A stretch of DNA of 64,000 nucleotides from positions 62,001 through 126,000 of the forward strand of contig NZ_JAPWGY010000005.1 in NCBI RefSeq assembly GCF_027214005.1, given 5' to 3'. Shown here one piece after another: positions 46,349 to 55,858 of this stretch (its first letter is position 1; every line of letters begins with the position of its first letter). This DNA is from Kiloniella laminariae. GTDB taxonomy: Bacteria > Pseudomonadota > Alphaproteobacteria > Kiloniellales > Kiloniellaceae. The notes beneath the pieces were generated by a model. The model saw only the letters and a list, made by a program, of their open reading frames with translations. It had not been told where the DNA came from and did no database searches. The translations under genes and the position numbers were made by a program.

Positions 46349-46600
46349 ATGTCATTTATAGATAGCATCCGTAAGGTAAGGCGTAATTCTGACGAGGTAA
46401 AAGTCGGTGGAAGTTACCGTTATATTGGTCCTCATCGGGTCATCGAGACGGCAAAGGTCTTGAAGGTTCAAGTGGATACCTTTGGTATACCCCATGTGCA
46501 TTTCTCCATTTCTGTGGACGGGGACCATCTGACCGGCTTTGAGGATTACCGGACACTTGGAATATCAAGTTTCTCCGAGCGCTATCGCCAGGCCGTTTAA
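46349..46600 (+). CDS. Small conserved hypothetical protein
   Basis: About 83 residues; MSFIDSIRKVRRNSDEVKVG followed by GSYRYIGPHRVIETAKVLKV and ending SFSERYRQAV. Looks like a small basic beta-rich protein; no named family recognised. The ATG at 46349 has CAGG 9 nt upstream, so it is preferred over the ORF start at 46325. Confidence 0.6.
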   Translation: MSFIDSIRKVRRNSDEVKVGGSYRYIGPHRVIETAKVLKVQVDTFGIPHVHFSISVDGDHLTGFEDYRTLGISSFSERYRQAV

Positions 46601-46770
46601 GTCAGCCTTCAATCCTATCCTCTCTTGCTTGAATCGGTGCGAGAAAGCCACCCCATACCCGGGAAACCTCTGTTTTTAACAGATACCTTTCGCTTGTTGT
46701 GGAAAGTCGCTATCCCTCCTGAACAAAGAGGGGTGTCTGATCCTCTCATGTTGACTATCAGGAGGGGTTC

Positions 46771-47511
46771 ATGCTGCGTGGATTTATACTTTTTCCGTTT
46801 TTCTCTTTACTGACATTTCAGATCGCCCTGGCGCAGGGAAATCTTCTTGATCAGGGGCTTAAGCTTTTCACTGGGGATACAGGGGCAGAACAGAGTGGGG
46901 CAAAACTTTCCTCTGAAAAAGTATCATCTGGTCTCAAAGAAGCATTGCGTATCGGTTCCGGGAAAGTTGTCGACCAGATCAGTCAGGTCGGTGGTTATAC
47001 TGCAGACCCTGCTATTCACATTCCTCTTCCTCAAAATCTTCAGACCGTCAAAACGGCTTTGCAGGCTATTGGGCAAGGCGCAATGGCTGATGAACTTGAA
47101 GCCAAGCTCAATCAGGGGGCGGAAAAGGCAGCCCTTGAGGCTCAGTCTCTTTTTGTTGAAGCGATTTCAGCAATGACGATGGAAGATGTTCAGCGCATTT
47201 ACGAAGGGGAAAAGGATGCAGCAACCCGGTATTTTCAGCAAAAAATGACACCGTTACTTACTGAGAAATTCAAGCCGGTTGTCAGTGAAAGTCTGGTCGA
47301 CGTAGGGGCCCTAAAGACTTACAACGCAATGATTTCGGATTATAAAACTATTCCTTTTGTACCGGACATTACCGATGATTTGACTGACTATACAGTGGGA
47401 AAGGCTCTTGAAGGGTTGTTTTATTACCTGGCAAAAGAGGAAGAGCAGATTCGCCAGAATCCGGCGGCCAGAACAACGGAGCTGTTGCAGGAAGTCTTTG
47501 GTCAGAACTGA
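46771..47511 (+). CDS. DUF4197-domain exported protein
   Basis: 246 residues with a signal peptide (LRGFILFPFFSLLTFQIALA) and a DUF4197 domain: GLKEALRIGSGKVVDQIS, IHIPLPQNLQTVKTALQAIG, FVEAISAMTMEDVQRIYEG, ATRYFQQKM and DLTDYTVGKALEGLFYYLAKEE. The function of the family is unknown; it is widespread in Proteobacteria and periplasmic. Confidence 0.88.
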   Translation: MLRGFILFPFFSLLTFQIALAQGNLLDQGLKLFTGDTGAEQSGAKLSSEKVSSGLKEALRIGSGKVVDQISQVGGYTADPAIHIPLPQNLQTVKTALQAIGQGAMADELEAKLNQGAEKAALEAQSLFVEAISAMTMEDVQRIYEGEKDAATRYFQQKMTPLLTEKFKPVVSESLVDVGALKTYNAMISDYKTIPFVPDITDDLTDYTVGKALEGLFYYLAKEEEQIRQNPAARTTELLQEVFGQN

Positions 47512-47670
47512 CGGCTACATTTGATATTCCTGTTAACATACTGATAAATATAGATATCGAATTGAATTTCTTTTCTTGAGGCCAGTAATCAGAAAAAAAT
47601 GTCTGAAAACTGAAAAGTCTTGGTTGCGCAGTCTGCGGGGATGTATTAAACCCCCAAAATCGAAAAGAGC

Positions 47671-47755
47671 GCGGGTGTGGCGGAATTGGTAGACGCACCA
47701 GATTTAGGTTCTGGCGCCGAGAGGCGTGGAGGTTCAAGTCCTCTCTCCCGCACCA
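47671..47755 (+). tRNA. tRNA-Leu (TAG)
   Basis: An 85-nt class-II tRNA with anticodon arm CCAGA-TTTAGGT-TCTGG (TAG), variable arm GCGCCGAGAGGCGT, T arm GGAGGTTCAAGTCCTC and encoded CCA. The acceptor stem GCGGGTG/CTCCCGC has one T-T mismatch. A possible promoter is TTGGTT (47620-47625) and TATTAA (47644-47649). Confidence 0.95.
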
Positions 47756-47861
47756 TTCGAAAATTATTGTTAAGACCCTGGAAGGCCAGCGCTGCCCGGG
47801 CAGCTTGCTTTTGCGCCTTTCAGGTTATTGCCATGAATATTATGAAAGGCGTCGCCGGCAA

Positions 47862-49289
47862 ATGCAGGTAACTGAGACTAACGCGGACAATCTGAAACGC
47901 GAATTCACGGTGGTCGTACCCGCCACGGACATCGACGCAAAAATCGATAGCCGTCTGGTTGAGTTGAGCTCACAAGTTAAGCTCCCTGGGTTCCGTCCAG
48001 GTAAAGTACCCATGACAATGCTCAAACAGCGTTACGGGAAATCCGTAATGGGTGAAGTGCTTGAAGCACTGGTGAATGAAACTTCCCAGAATATTATTTC
48101 CGAGCGCAGCCTGCGTCCAGCAATGCAGCCAAAAATCGAAGTGACTTCCTTCGATGAAGGAAAAGATCTTGAGTACACAATCGCTTTCGAGATCATTCCT
48201 GATGTTGAGCCAATGGATTTCTCGACACTGAAGTTGGAAAAAATCTCTGTTGAGGTTCCTGCGTCTGAAGTTGATGAGGCGCTGGAGCGGATCGCAGCAA
48301 ACCACAAGACTACCGTGGCCCTTAAGCGCAAACGCAAGGCGCGCGAAGGCGACATTGTTACCATTGATTTCAAGGGAACTGTCGGTGGTGAAGCACTTCC
48401 TGGCATGGCTGGGGATGATTTCAAGCTTGAGCTTGGTTCCGGCCAGTTCATTCCCGGTTTTGAAGACCAGGTTGTCGGTGCGAACGTCGATGATGACGTG
48501 ACTGTTAATGTGACCTTCCCAGAGGGTTATGGTAACGAAAAACTGTCTGGTAAAGACGCGATTTTCGAAGTGAAGGTCAAGGATATCGAAGAAACAGCTG
48601 CTGCTGAAATCGATGATGCCCTTGCCGAAAAGCTTGGCGAAGAAAACCTTGAGAAGCTCAAAGCCCGTGTTGCCGAGCAGATTAAAGGTGAATATGACCG
48701 CGTAGCACATTCCCGTCTGAAGCGTGATTTGCTCGACAAGCTTGCTGAAAGCCATGATTTTGGCGTTCCTGAATCAATGGTTGAGTCTGAATTTGAAGGC
48801 ATCTGGCGCCAGATTGAATCCGACAAGGATCAGGGCAAGCTTGATGAAGAAGATGCTGCCAAATCAGATGACGAGTTGAAGGCAGAATATCAGGCGATTG
48901 CCGTTCGTCGTGTGCGCCTTGGTCTGTTGTTGTCCGAAGTTGGCACAAAGAACCAGATTGAAGTGACGCAGGATGAGCTGAACTCTGCACTGCTGCAGGA
49001 AGCCCGTAACTATCCTGGTCAAGAGCAGGCTGTCTTTGAATTCTATCAGAAGAACCCACAGGCAATTGCCAATCTGCGTGCTCCTGTCTTTGAAGACAAG
49101 GTTGTCAATTACATTGTAGATCTCGCCAAGGTAACCGAGAAATCAATGTCTCCTGACGAGCTGCGCAAGGCCTTTGAAGCTGAAGGTGTTTCGACTTCAG
49201 AAGAAAAACCTGCAAAGAAAGCAGCGGCAAAAAAAGCTCCGGCTAAAAAGCCTGCTGCGAAGAAAGCCAAGGCTGACGCGGAAGCATAA
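47862..49289 (+). CDS. tig: Trigger factor chaperone
   Basis: Ribosome-associated chaperone and prolyl isomerase. About 475 residues: an N-terminal ribosome-binding domain (PGFRPGKVPMTMLKQRYGKSV), an FKBP domain (GDIVTIDFKGTVGGEALPG, IPGFEDQVVGA) and a C-terminal arm. The extreme C-terminus is a 30-residue Lys/Ala/Pro repeat (AKKAAAKKAPAKKPAAKKAK), resembling histone H1 tails. Start at ATG 47862 (family N-terminus MQVTETNADNL); the ORF continues 19 codons upstream towards the tRNA. Followed by clpP-clpX-lon, the usual order. Confidence 0.95.
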   Translation: MQVTETNADNLKREFTVVVPATDIDAKIDSRLVELSSQVKLPGFRPGKVPMTMLKQRYGKSVMGEVLEALVNETSQNIISERSLRPAMQPKIEVTSFDEGKDLEYTIAFEIIPDVEPMDFSTLKLEKISVEVPASEVDEALERIAANHKTTVALKRKRKAREGDIVTIDFKGTVGGEALPGMAGDDFKLELGSGQFIPGFEDQVVGANVDDDVTVNVTFPEGYGNEKLSGKDAIFEVKVKDIEETAAAEIDDALAEKLGEENLEKLKARVAEQIKGEYDRVAHSRLKRDLLDKLAESHDFGVPESMVESEFEGIWRQIESDKDQGKLDEEDAAKSDDELKAEYQAIAVRRVRLGLLLSEVGTKNQIEVTQDELNSALLQEARNYPGQEQAVFEFYQKNPQAIANLRAPVFEDKVVNYIVDLAKVTEKSMSPDELRKAFEAEGVSTSEEKPAKKAAAKKAPAKKPAAKKAKADAEA

Positions 49290-49320
49290 GAATTCTGCTT
49301 TTGAAAGCTAACGTGTTTGT

Positions 49321-49351
49321 ATGGGTTGTGCGAATCTATCGCGCAACCCAT
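49321..49351 (+). terminator. Terminator-like hairpin after tig
   Basis: A 12-bp stem with one G-T pair (49321-49332 with 49340-49351) and 7-nt loop, followed by ATTACTTTC. The T-tract is weak, so read-through to clpP is possible. Confidence 0.6.
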
Positions 49352-49411
49352 ATTACTTTCTGAGACATAGAGTTAAGTTGTCCAAGACACGCGTATTTCT
49401 AAGAGGAAGCC

Positions 49412-50053
49412 ATGAGTGATCCCCGCGATATATTTATGAATACACTTGTCCCCATGGTCGTTGAGCAAACGAGCAGAGGGGAACGTTCTTACGATATTTA
49501 CTCCCGGCTTCTAAAAGAGCGTATTATTTTTCTGACTGGTCAGGTTCATGATCAGGTAGCGAGTCTGATTTGCGCTCAGTTGCTGTTTCTGGAGTCCGAG
49601 AACCCCAAAAAAGATATTTCCTTCTACATCAACTCTCCCGGTGGCGTTGTGACGGCTGGCTTGGCCATGTATGACACGATGCAGTACATCAAGCCGCAGG
49701 TGTCGACCGTTTGTGTCGGTCAGGCCGCTTCTGCTGGTTCTCTTCTGCTGATGGCCGGGGCCAAGGGCAAACGTTTTGCCCTGCCAAACGCCAAAGTGAT
49801 GATCCATCAGCCATCTGGCGGCTTCCAGGGGCAGGCAACAGATATTGAGATCCATGCCAAGGAAATCATCAAGACGCGATCCCGTCTGAATGACCTGTAC
49901 GCCAAACACACAGGACAGCCGATTGAGAAAATCGAGGCTGGTATGGAGCGTGATAACTTCATGTCTCCGGAAGAAGCTTTGGCATTCGGTCTGATTGATG
50001 AGGTGGTTTCACACCGGAAGGCTGATGTGGAGAGTGAAGGTTCTTCATCCTGA
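49412..50053 (+). CDS. clpP: ATP-dependent Clp protease proteolytic subunit
   Basis: Serine protease subunit of ClpXP/ClpAP. The 213-residue product has catalytic S107 ([11 protein letters not shown]), H132 (MIHQPSGG) and the Asp near [22 protein letters not shown] precedes the ATG. It lies 205 bp upstream of clpX. Confidence 0.97.
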   Translation: MSDPRDIFMNTLVPMVVEQTSRGERSYDIYSRLLKERIIFLTGQVHDQVASLICAQLLFLESENPKKDISFYINSPGGVVTAGLAMYDTMQYIKPQVSTVCVGQAASAGSLLLMAGAKGKRFALPNAKVMIHQPSGGFQGQATDIEIHAKEIIKTRSRLNDLYAKHTGQPIEKIEAGMERDNFMSPEEALAFGLIDEVVSHRKADVESEGSSS

Positions 50054-50257
50054 TAAGTGCGGATCCGATACGCAGCATGGTGAATTCCCTCTTGGGAAGA
50101 GTTCATTAACGAAGGTTTGTTATCCTTTGGGAAAGAAGGCGAATGTGAAGGGTTTTAATCCGAAATTTGCTTTGATTATGGACAATTTACCATTGTGTGG
50201 GTCGGATCTGTCTGTCAACATACCCTTGTTGGGAATTGATTTCGAGGCTCAAACGTA

Positions 50258-51523
50258 ATGTCAAAATCGAGCGGTAACGACTCGAAAAATACTCTCTACT
50301 GTTCCTTCTGTGGCAAGAGCCAGCATGAAGTTCGCAAGCTTATTGCGGGACCCACCGTCTTTATTTGTGACGAGTGTGTCGAACTTTGTATGGATATCAT
50401 TCGTGAAGAACATAAATCATCACTGGTAAAATCAGGTGACGGCGTGCCGTCGCCTCAGGATATCTGTGATGTGTTAAATGATTATGTCATTGGTCAGACG
50501 CACGCCAAAAAAGTTCTCTCGGTCGCGGTGCATAACCACTACAAGCGACTGGCGCACGGGAATAAAACTGGCGATGTGGAACTGGCAAAGTCAAACATCA
50601 TGCTGGTTGGTCCGACGGGTTGCGGTAAAACGCTTTTGGCCCAGACGCTTGCCCGTATTCTTGATGTGCCCTTTACCATGGCAGATGCAACGACCCTGAC
50701 AGAAGCAGGTTATGTTGGAGAAGATGTTGAAAACATTATTCTCAAGCTGCTGCAGTCTGCGGATTATAATGTTGAACGTGCCCAAAGGGGTATTGTTTAC
50801 ATTGACGAGGTCGACAAGATCAGCAGGAAGTCTGATAACCCTTCGATTACCCGGGATGTTTCGGGGGAAGGTGTCCAGCAGGCGCTTCTGAAGATTATGG
50901 AAGGGACTGTTGCCTCTGTTCCTCCTCAGGGGGGGCGCAAGCATCCGCAACAGGAGTTTCTCCAGGTCGACACCACGAACATTCTCTTTATCTGTGGTGG
51001 AGCCTTTGCAGGTCTCGACAAGATTATCTCGACACGCGGCAAGGGATCGTCAATTGGATTTGGTGCTGATGTTCAGGGACCTGACGAGCGTCGTATGGGC
51101 GATATCCTGCGGGAAATCGAGCCGGAAGATCTGCTCAAGTTCGGGTTGATCCCCGAGTTTGTCGGAAGGTTGCCTGTTGTTGCTACTCTGGAAGATCTGG
51201 ATGCTGATGCTCTGATCGAAATTCTCTCTCAGCCAAAGAACGCGCTGGTCAAGCAGTACAAGCGCCTCTTTGAAATGGAGAATGTAAATCTTAGCTTCTC
51301 GGATGGGGCTTTGCTCGAGATTGCAAAGAAGGCAATCGATCGGAAAACCGGAGCACGCGGACTGCGCTCGATCATGGAAAGTATCCTTCTCGATACGATG
51401 TATGAGCTCCCTGGTTTGAAGGGCGTCGAGGAAATCGTCATTAATAGTGAGGTTGTTGTGGGTAAAGCCAAGCCGCTTCACATCTATGGCGACAGCAAGG
51501 AAGATACCGGAACAGATTCCTGA
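50258..51523 (+). CDS. clpX: ATP-dependent Clp protease ATPase subunit ClpX
   Basis: Hexameric unfoldase that feeds ClpP. 421 residues: N-terminal C4 zinc domain ([14 protein letters not shown] and ICDECVELC), Walker [13 protein letters not shown], Walker [11 protein letters not shown], pore loop [11 protein letters not shown]-type ClpP loop region LIGFGADV-like (SSIGFGADV) and sensor-2 helix [15 protein letters not shown] lies about 10 nt upstream of the start. Confidence 0.98.
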   Translation: MSKSSGNDSKNTLYCSFCGKSQHEVRKLIAGPTVFICDECVELCMDIIREEHKSSLVKSGDGVPSPQDICDVLNDYVIGQTHAKKVLSVAVHNHYKRLAHGNKTGDVELAKSNIMLVGPTGCGKTLLAQTLARILDVPFTMADATTLTEAGYVGEDVENIILKLLQSADYNVERAQRGIVYIDEVDKISRKSDNPSITRDVSGEGVQQALLKIMEGTVASVPPQGGRKHPQQEFLQVDTTNILFICGGAFAGLDKIISTRGKGSSIGFGADVQGPDERRMGDILREIEPEDLLKFGLIPEFVGRLPVVATLEDLDADALIEILSQPKNALVKQYKRLFEMENVNLSFSDGALLEIAKKAIDRKTGARGLRSIMESILLDTMYELPGLKGVEEIVINSEVVVGKAKPLHIYGDSKEDTGTDS

Positions 51524-51552
51524 TTTGTCTTCATGGGTGCCGTTCGTCGGGA

Positions 51553-51580
51553 CTTGAAGATAAAGGAAGGTTTCATATCT
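51553..51580 (+). promoter_or_regulatory. Possible heat-shock promoter of lon
   Basis: CTTGAA (51553-51558) and CATATCT (51574-51580), 15 bp apart, resemble the sigma-32 pattern CTTGAA/CCCATNT. It lies about 80 bp upstream of lon. A G-rich/C-rich hairpin (51601-51623) follows within the leader. The assignment is tentative. Confidence 0.4.
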
Positions 51581-51659
51581 ATCATTTGTTTTGTTTTATT
51601 GGGGGGTGATTGTTTCATCCCCCGAACCTGCTTTTAAGCCAGTGTGCTTGTGAGGATAC

Positions 51660-54059
51660 ATGTTAGAAATTTCTCACGGTGATGTTTATCCCGTTCTCCC
51701 CCTGCGCGACATTGTGGTTTTCCCACATATGATTGTGCCTCTTTTTGTTGGCCGCGATAAATCGGTCCGGGCACTGGAAGACGTGATGAAAGATGACAAG
51801 CAGATTCTGCTTGTTACACAGAAAAACGCATCACAGGATGATCCAAGCCCGTCTGATATCTATAGTGTTGGTACTATAGGAACTGTGCTTCAGCTTCTGA
51901 AGCTGCCGGACGGTACTGTAAAGGTTCTGGTGGAGGGGGCCAAACGGGCCCGCATTACCAAATTTTCGGAAAATGACGAGTTTTTCCAGGCAGAAGCTGT
52001 TCCGCTTGATGATAGCGAGGGCGATGAGAAGGAACTCGATGCGCTTTCTCGCAGTGTGGTTTCGCAGTTTGAGCAATACATCAAGCTCAACAAGAAAATT
52101 CCACCCGAGGTTCTTGTCTCGATCAATCAGATTGATGAATCTGGCAAGCTGGCAGACACAGTCGCTTCGCATCTGACACTGAAGATTGCCGAGAAGCAGG
52201 AACTGCTTGAGTGCGCGACGATTGCCGAGCGGCTGGAGAAGATCTACGGCTTCATGGAAGGCGAGATCGGGGTGTTGCAGGTTGAAAAGCGTATCCGTAA
52301 CCGCGTGAAGCGCCAGATGGAGAAGACCCAGCGCGAGTATTACCTCAATGAACAGCTCAAGGCGATTCAGAAAGAGCTGGGCGAGGGGGAAGACGGGCGT
52401 GATGAGCTGGCGGAGATCGAGGAGAAGATCGCCAAAACCAAGCTGACCAAGGAAGCCAAGGAAAAGGCGACTGCCGAGTTGAAAAAACTCCGCAATATGA
52501 GTCCAATGTCAGCCGAGGCGACCGTTGTTCGGAACTATCTCGACTGGATGCTTTCGATTCCCTGGAAAAAGCGTACAAAGATCAAGAAAGATATTCCCAA
52601 TGCCGGGCTGGTTCTGGATAAAGAACATTTCGGTCTGGAGAAGGTTAAAGAACGTATCCTTGAGTATCTTGCTGTGCAGCAGCGGATGCAGAAGGTCAAG
52701 GGCCCTATTCTTTGCCTGGTAGGACCTCCGGGTGTCGGTAAAACCTCTCTTGGAAAATCCATAGCCCAGGCGACCGGCCGGAACTTTGTTCGAATGAGCC
52801 TTGGTGGTGTACGGGATGAATCCGAAGTTCGCGGACATCGCCGGACCTATATTGGTTCGATGCCAGGCAAGGTGATTCAGGGGATGAAGAAGGCCAAGTC
52901 TTCAAACCCGCTTTTCTTGCTTGATGAGATTGACAAGCTTGGGAATGACTGGCGTGGCGATCCGTCTTCTGCCTTGCTTGAGGTGCTTGATCCAGAGCAG
53001 AACAACACGTTCAATGACCATTATCTGGAAGTTGATTACGATCTCTCGGATGTGATGTTTGTGACGACTGCGAACTCACTTCGAATGCCGCAGCCTTTGC
53101 TGGACCGGATGGAGATCATTCGTATTCCCGGATATACCGAAGATGAAAAGCTTCAGATTGCCATTCGTCACCTTATTCCCAAGCAGCTAAAAGACCACGG
53201 CGTCAAAGCTGGAGAGTGGAAAGTTGACGATGAGGCACTTCGCAAGCTGATCCAGCACTATACCCGGGAATCCGGCGTTCGTAATCTTGAGCGGGAGATT
53301 GCCAAACTGTTGCGCAAGGCGATCAAGGATATCGAGATGGGCGTGGCAGAGTCCGTTCATGTGACGGTGGATAATCTGGGAGATTTCGCTGGTATTCAGC
53401 GCTACCGCTATGGAGAGGCGGAGCAGGAAGATCTGGTTGGTGTTGTCACGGGCCTGGCCTGGACAGAAGTTGGTGGTGAATTGCTGACTATCGAATCTGT
53501 TACGGTTGCCGGAAAGGGGAAGGTTTCTTCGACCGGCAAGCTTGGTGATGTGATGAAAGAATCGATCCAGGCAGCTGAATATTTTGTCAAAAGCCGCAGC
53601 CTTGATTTTGGTATCAAGCCTTCGCTCTTTGATAAAAAAGATATTCACGTACACGTTCCAGAAGGAGCGACTCCCAAGGATGGTCCCTCAGCCGGGGTGG
53701 CGATGGTTACATCCATTGTTTCCGTGCTGACAGGAACGCCGATTCGACACGATGTGGCGATGACAGGAGAGGTCACACTTCGTGGTCGGGTTCTCCCGAT
53801 CGGAGGATTGAAGGAGAAACTTCTGGCGGCTCTGCGTGGAAACATCAAGACAGTCGTGATTCCGAAGGAAAACGAAAAAGATCTTGCTGATATTCCCGAG
53901 AATGTCCTGCAGGGCCTGACCATAATACCTTGTTCTACGGTAGATCAGGTGTTGAAAGAGGCACTTACAGAGACTCTGGTGCCAATTGAGGACTGGGTTG
54001 AGGGAAGTGATGTTGAAAAGCGTCACGGAACAGACCTGGAGGGAGTTATTACGCACTAG
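51660..54059 (+). CDS. lon: ATP-dependent protease La (Lon)
   Basis: AAA+ protease for misfolded and regulatory proteins. 799 residues: LonN domain (YPVLPLRDIVVFPHM), central ATPase with Walker A GPPGVGKTSLGKS, Walker B FLLDEIDKLG, and a protease domain with catalytic S677 (PKDGPSAGVAM) and K720 (GGLKEKLL). GAGG precedes the ATG. Follows clpX and precedes hup, the standard alphaproteobacterial order. Confidence 0.98.
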   Translation: MLEISHGDVYPVLPLRDIVVFPHMIVPLFVGRDKSVRALEDVMKDDKQILLVTQKNASQDDPSPSDIYSVGTIGTVLQLLKLPDGTVKVLVEGAKRARITKFSENDEFFQAEAVPLDDSEGDEKELDALSRSVVSQFEQYIKLNKKIPPEVLVSINQIDESGKLADTVASHLTLKIAEKQELLECATIAERLEKIYGFMEGEIGVLQVEKRIRNRVKRQMEKTQREYYLNEQLKAIQKELGEGEDGRDELAEIEEKIAKTKLTKEAKEKATAELKKLRNMSPMSAEATVVRNYLDWMLSIPWKKRTKIKKDIPNAGLVLDKEHFGLEKVKERILEYLAVQQRMQKVKGPILCLVGPPGVGKTSLGKSIAQATGRNFVRMSLGGVRDESEVRGHRRTYIGSMPGKVIQGMKKAKSSNPLFLLDEIDKLGNDWRGDPSSALLEVLDPEQNNTFNDHYLEVDYDLSDVMFVTTANSLRMPQPLLDRMEIIRIPGYTEDEKLQIAIRHLIPKQLKDHGVKAGEWKVDDEALRKLIQHYTRESGVRNLEREIAKLLRKAIKDIEMGVAESVHVTVDNLGDFAGIQRYRYGEAEQEDLVGVVTGLAWTEVGGELLTIESVTVAGKGKVSSTGKLGDVMKESIQAAEYFVKSRSLDFGIKPSLFDKKDIHVHVPEGATPKDGPSAGVAMVTSIVSVLTGTPIRHDVAMTGEVTLRGRVLPIGGLKEKLLAALRGNIKTVVIPKENEKDLADIPENVLQGLTIIPCSTVDQVLKEALTETLVPIEDWVEGSDVEKRHGTDLEGVITH

Positions 54060-54138
54060 TTTGTGCTTTTTGTGGGGCAAGTTTGGCGGAGATAGATAAA
54101 ATGCCGCCAAAACCCTTGAGATTCGGTCGTTTCTTACA

Positions 54139-54168
54139 TTGACGTCGAGATAGGAAGCGATCTACAAT
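54139..54168 (+). promoter_or_regulatory. Promoter of the HU gene
   Basis: TTGACG (54139-54144) and TACAAT (54163-54168) with an 18-bp spacer. The start point would be near 54175, about 60 nt before the HU ATG. Confidence 0.65.
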
Positions 54169-54236
54169 CACCGCACAATCAAGAAGTCGTGAGACATTTT
54201 TCAAACTTATCCCGTTTAAATAGAGGGGGGGTCAAC

Positions 54237-54509
54237 ATGAATAAAAATGATTTGGTCGCTGCAGTTGCAGAGAAAACTGGTCTGTCTAAAGCAGATGCTG
54301 GCAAAGCTGTAGATGGCGTTTTTGACGCTGTGACAGATGCACTGAAAGGTGGTGATGAGGTTCGCCTTGTTGGCTTCGGTACTTTCAGTGTTGCAGCTCG
54401 GGCAGCTTCACAGGGTCGTAACCCACGTACAGGTGAGGTTATCCAGATCCCTGCTTCCAAGCAGCCAAAGTTCAAAGCAGGCAAAGGCCTGAAAGACGCT
54501 GTAAACTAA
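54237..54509 (+). CDS. hup: DNA-binding protein HU
   Basis: 90-residue histone-like HU that bends DNA. Starts MNKNDLVAAVAEKTGLSKAD; the DNA-binding arm signature GFGTFSVAARAASQGRNPRTG is intact. A strong ribosome site (GAGGGGGGG) precedes the ATG; the frame extends 16 codons upstream without support. Single gene with its own promoter and terminator. Confidence 0.96.
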   Translation: MNKNDLVAAVAEKTGLSKADAGKAVDGVFDAVTDALKGGDEVRLVGFGTFSVAARAASQGRNPRTGEVIQIPASKQPKFKAGKGLKDAVN

Positions 54510-54532
54510 GTTTAACTGTTTGTAGCAATTAG

Positions 54533-54570
54533 AAAAAACCGGTTGGCATTACGCCAGCCGGTTTTTTTTT
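54533..54570 (+). terminator. Terminator after HU
   Basis: A 15-bp stem including one G-T pair (54533-54547 with 54553-54567), 5-nt loop, then a long T-run. Rho-independent. Confidence 0.92.
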
Positions 54571-54644
54571 GTTTTGTCATATTTTCCTCTTGCCATGCCC
54601 GGCGAATCACCTTAAAAGCTCCTTCATCAGACGGGACGTCTGGT

Positions 54645-54720
54645 GGGCGATTAGCTCAGTTGGTAGAGCATCTCGTTTACACCGAGAGGGTCGGCAGTTC
54701 GAGCCTGTCATCGCCCACCA
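54645..54720 (+). tRNA. tRNA-Val (TAC)
   Basis: 76 nt; acceptor GGGCGAT/ATCGCCC, anticodon arm TCTCG-TTTACAC-CGAGA (TAC), T arm with GTTCGAGC, encoded CCA. A possible promoter is TTGCCA (54590-54595) with TAAAAG (54613-54618). The 10 nt before the gene (54635-54644) are exactly complementary to A73, CCA and six trailer bases (54717-54726). Confidence 0.97.
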
Positions 54721-54732
54721 GACGTCTTGATT

Positions 54733-54766
54733 AAAAAAGCGCCTCATTCGTGAGGCGCTTTTTTTT
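54733..54766 (+). terminator. Terminator after tRNA-Val
   Basis: A 14-bp perfect stem (54733-54746 with 54751-54764), TTCG tetraloop, and a T-run. Confidence 0.93.
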
Positions 54767-54769
54767 GTG

Positions 54770-55151
54770 TCTTACAACAGCATGTGTTGTGAAGAAGAAG
54801 GGGGCGTCCCTTTCGTGGATCTTTAACGTCAACTTTTTCTTTTGATGACGTAGAGGTTTTTAGCGTTAAAAAACTTTGTCTCTTCCTGAGGGTTATTAAC
54901 AGAGACCGTTCTCGGTATCTCTTCTGGCAAATATCGGGAAAAAGGATTCTGTTTTTCATGGTTTCGAGTGTTGGATTGCTCCGTTTATTCCAGGTAAATC
55001 GATTCGTCATTCTATTGAAGTAAAAGGATTTTCTGCCTTTTTGTGACTTTATTCAGAAAAGCTGTAAAAAAACATTCGAAATTGGATTCAGTTGCTTGAC
55101 AGGGGCAGGACACTACATTAAACAAACCCTCGTCCGCAGGGACGGTTTTGT
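54770..55151. other. Intergenic region between tRNA-Val and tRNA-Asp
   Basis: About 380 bp of AT-rich sequence with no supported gene. It includes a promoter-like TTGACA (55096-55101) with a 17-bp spacer to TAAACA (55119-55124) for the Asp tRNA. Confidence 0.5.
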
Positions 55152-55228
55152 GGGGGTGTAGCTCAGTTGGTTAGAGCGCTGGCCTGTCACGCCAGAGGTC
55201 GCGAGTTCAAGTCTCGTCATCCTCGCCA
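55152..55228 (+). tRNA. tRNA-Asp (GTC)
   Basis: 77 nt; acceptor GGGGGTG/CATCCTC with G-T pairs, D arm GCTCAGTTGGTTAGAGC, anticodon arm CTGGC-CTGTCAC-GCCAG (GTC), T arm CGAGTTCAAGTCTCG, encoded CCA. Confidence 0.97.
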
Positions 55229-55501
55229 TCACTTCAAAAATATATTTCCTTGAAAATAATACTTATTTAAAGAACTTGAAGCAACATGGTCTGCTTCGGG
55301 TTATACTTGATTCCGTTACTCGGAATACACGATTTTTTTAGGAATTGTGGCGATTCTATGTTTGCTTATGTCGCCTATGGGCGATATTAAGTACGTACCA
55401 AAAAAATAGGGCCGGTAAGGCATCTTGTCATTTTCGACATGAAAGGCGATTTGTACAATTCCCATTGTGCAGATTGTATTGGAGAGATGGGCTTAGATGG
55501 G

Positions 55502-55858
55502 ATGTTGGCAGAGTATCTGCCAATTCTGATCTTCCTTGGAATTGCGGTAGGTCTTGCTATCGCTATGATGATGGCTTCCGTCATCATGGCAAAGCAGCAC
55601 CCCGATTCAGAAAAGATCAGTTCTTATGAATGTGGCTTCGAGGCATTTGACGATGCGCGTGGCCGGTTTGATGTTCGCTTCTACTTGGTAGCAATCCTCT
55701 TCATTATCTTTGACCTTGAAGTTGCCTTCCTGTTTCCCTGGGCTGTCTCACTGAGTGATGTCGGCCTGTTCGGTTTCTGGTCGATGGTGATCTTTCTGGT
55801 TATCTTGACGATCGGGTTTGCTTACGAATGGAAGAAAGGGGCTTTGGAATGGGAGTGA
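55502..55858 (+). CDS. nuoA: NADH-quinone oxidoreductase subunit A
   Basis: Three-helix membrane subunit of complex I, 118 residues from ATG 55502 ([20 protein letters not shown]). The conserved loop motif [41 protein letters not shown] is divided here between positions 43 and 83 and is diagnostic. ATG 55487 and 55439 are alternative starts without a properly spaced ribosome site. First gene of the nuo operon. Confidence 0.92.
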   Translation: MLAEYLPILIFLGIAVGLAIAMMMASVIMAKQHPDSEKISSYECGFEAFDDARGRFDVRFYLVAILFIIFDLEVAFLFPWAVSLSDVGLFGFWSMVIFLVILTIGFAYEWKKGALEWE

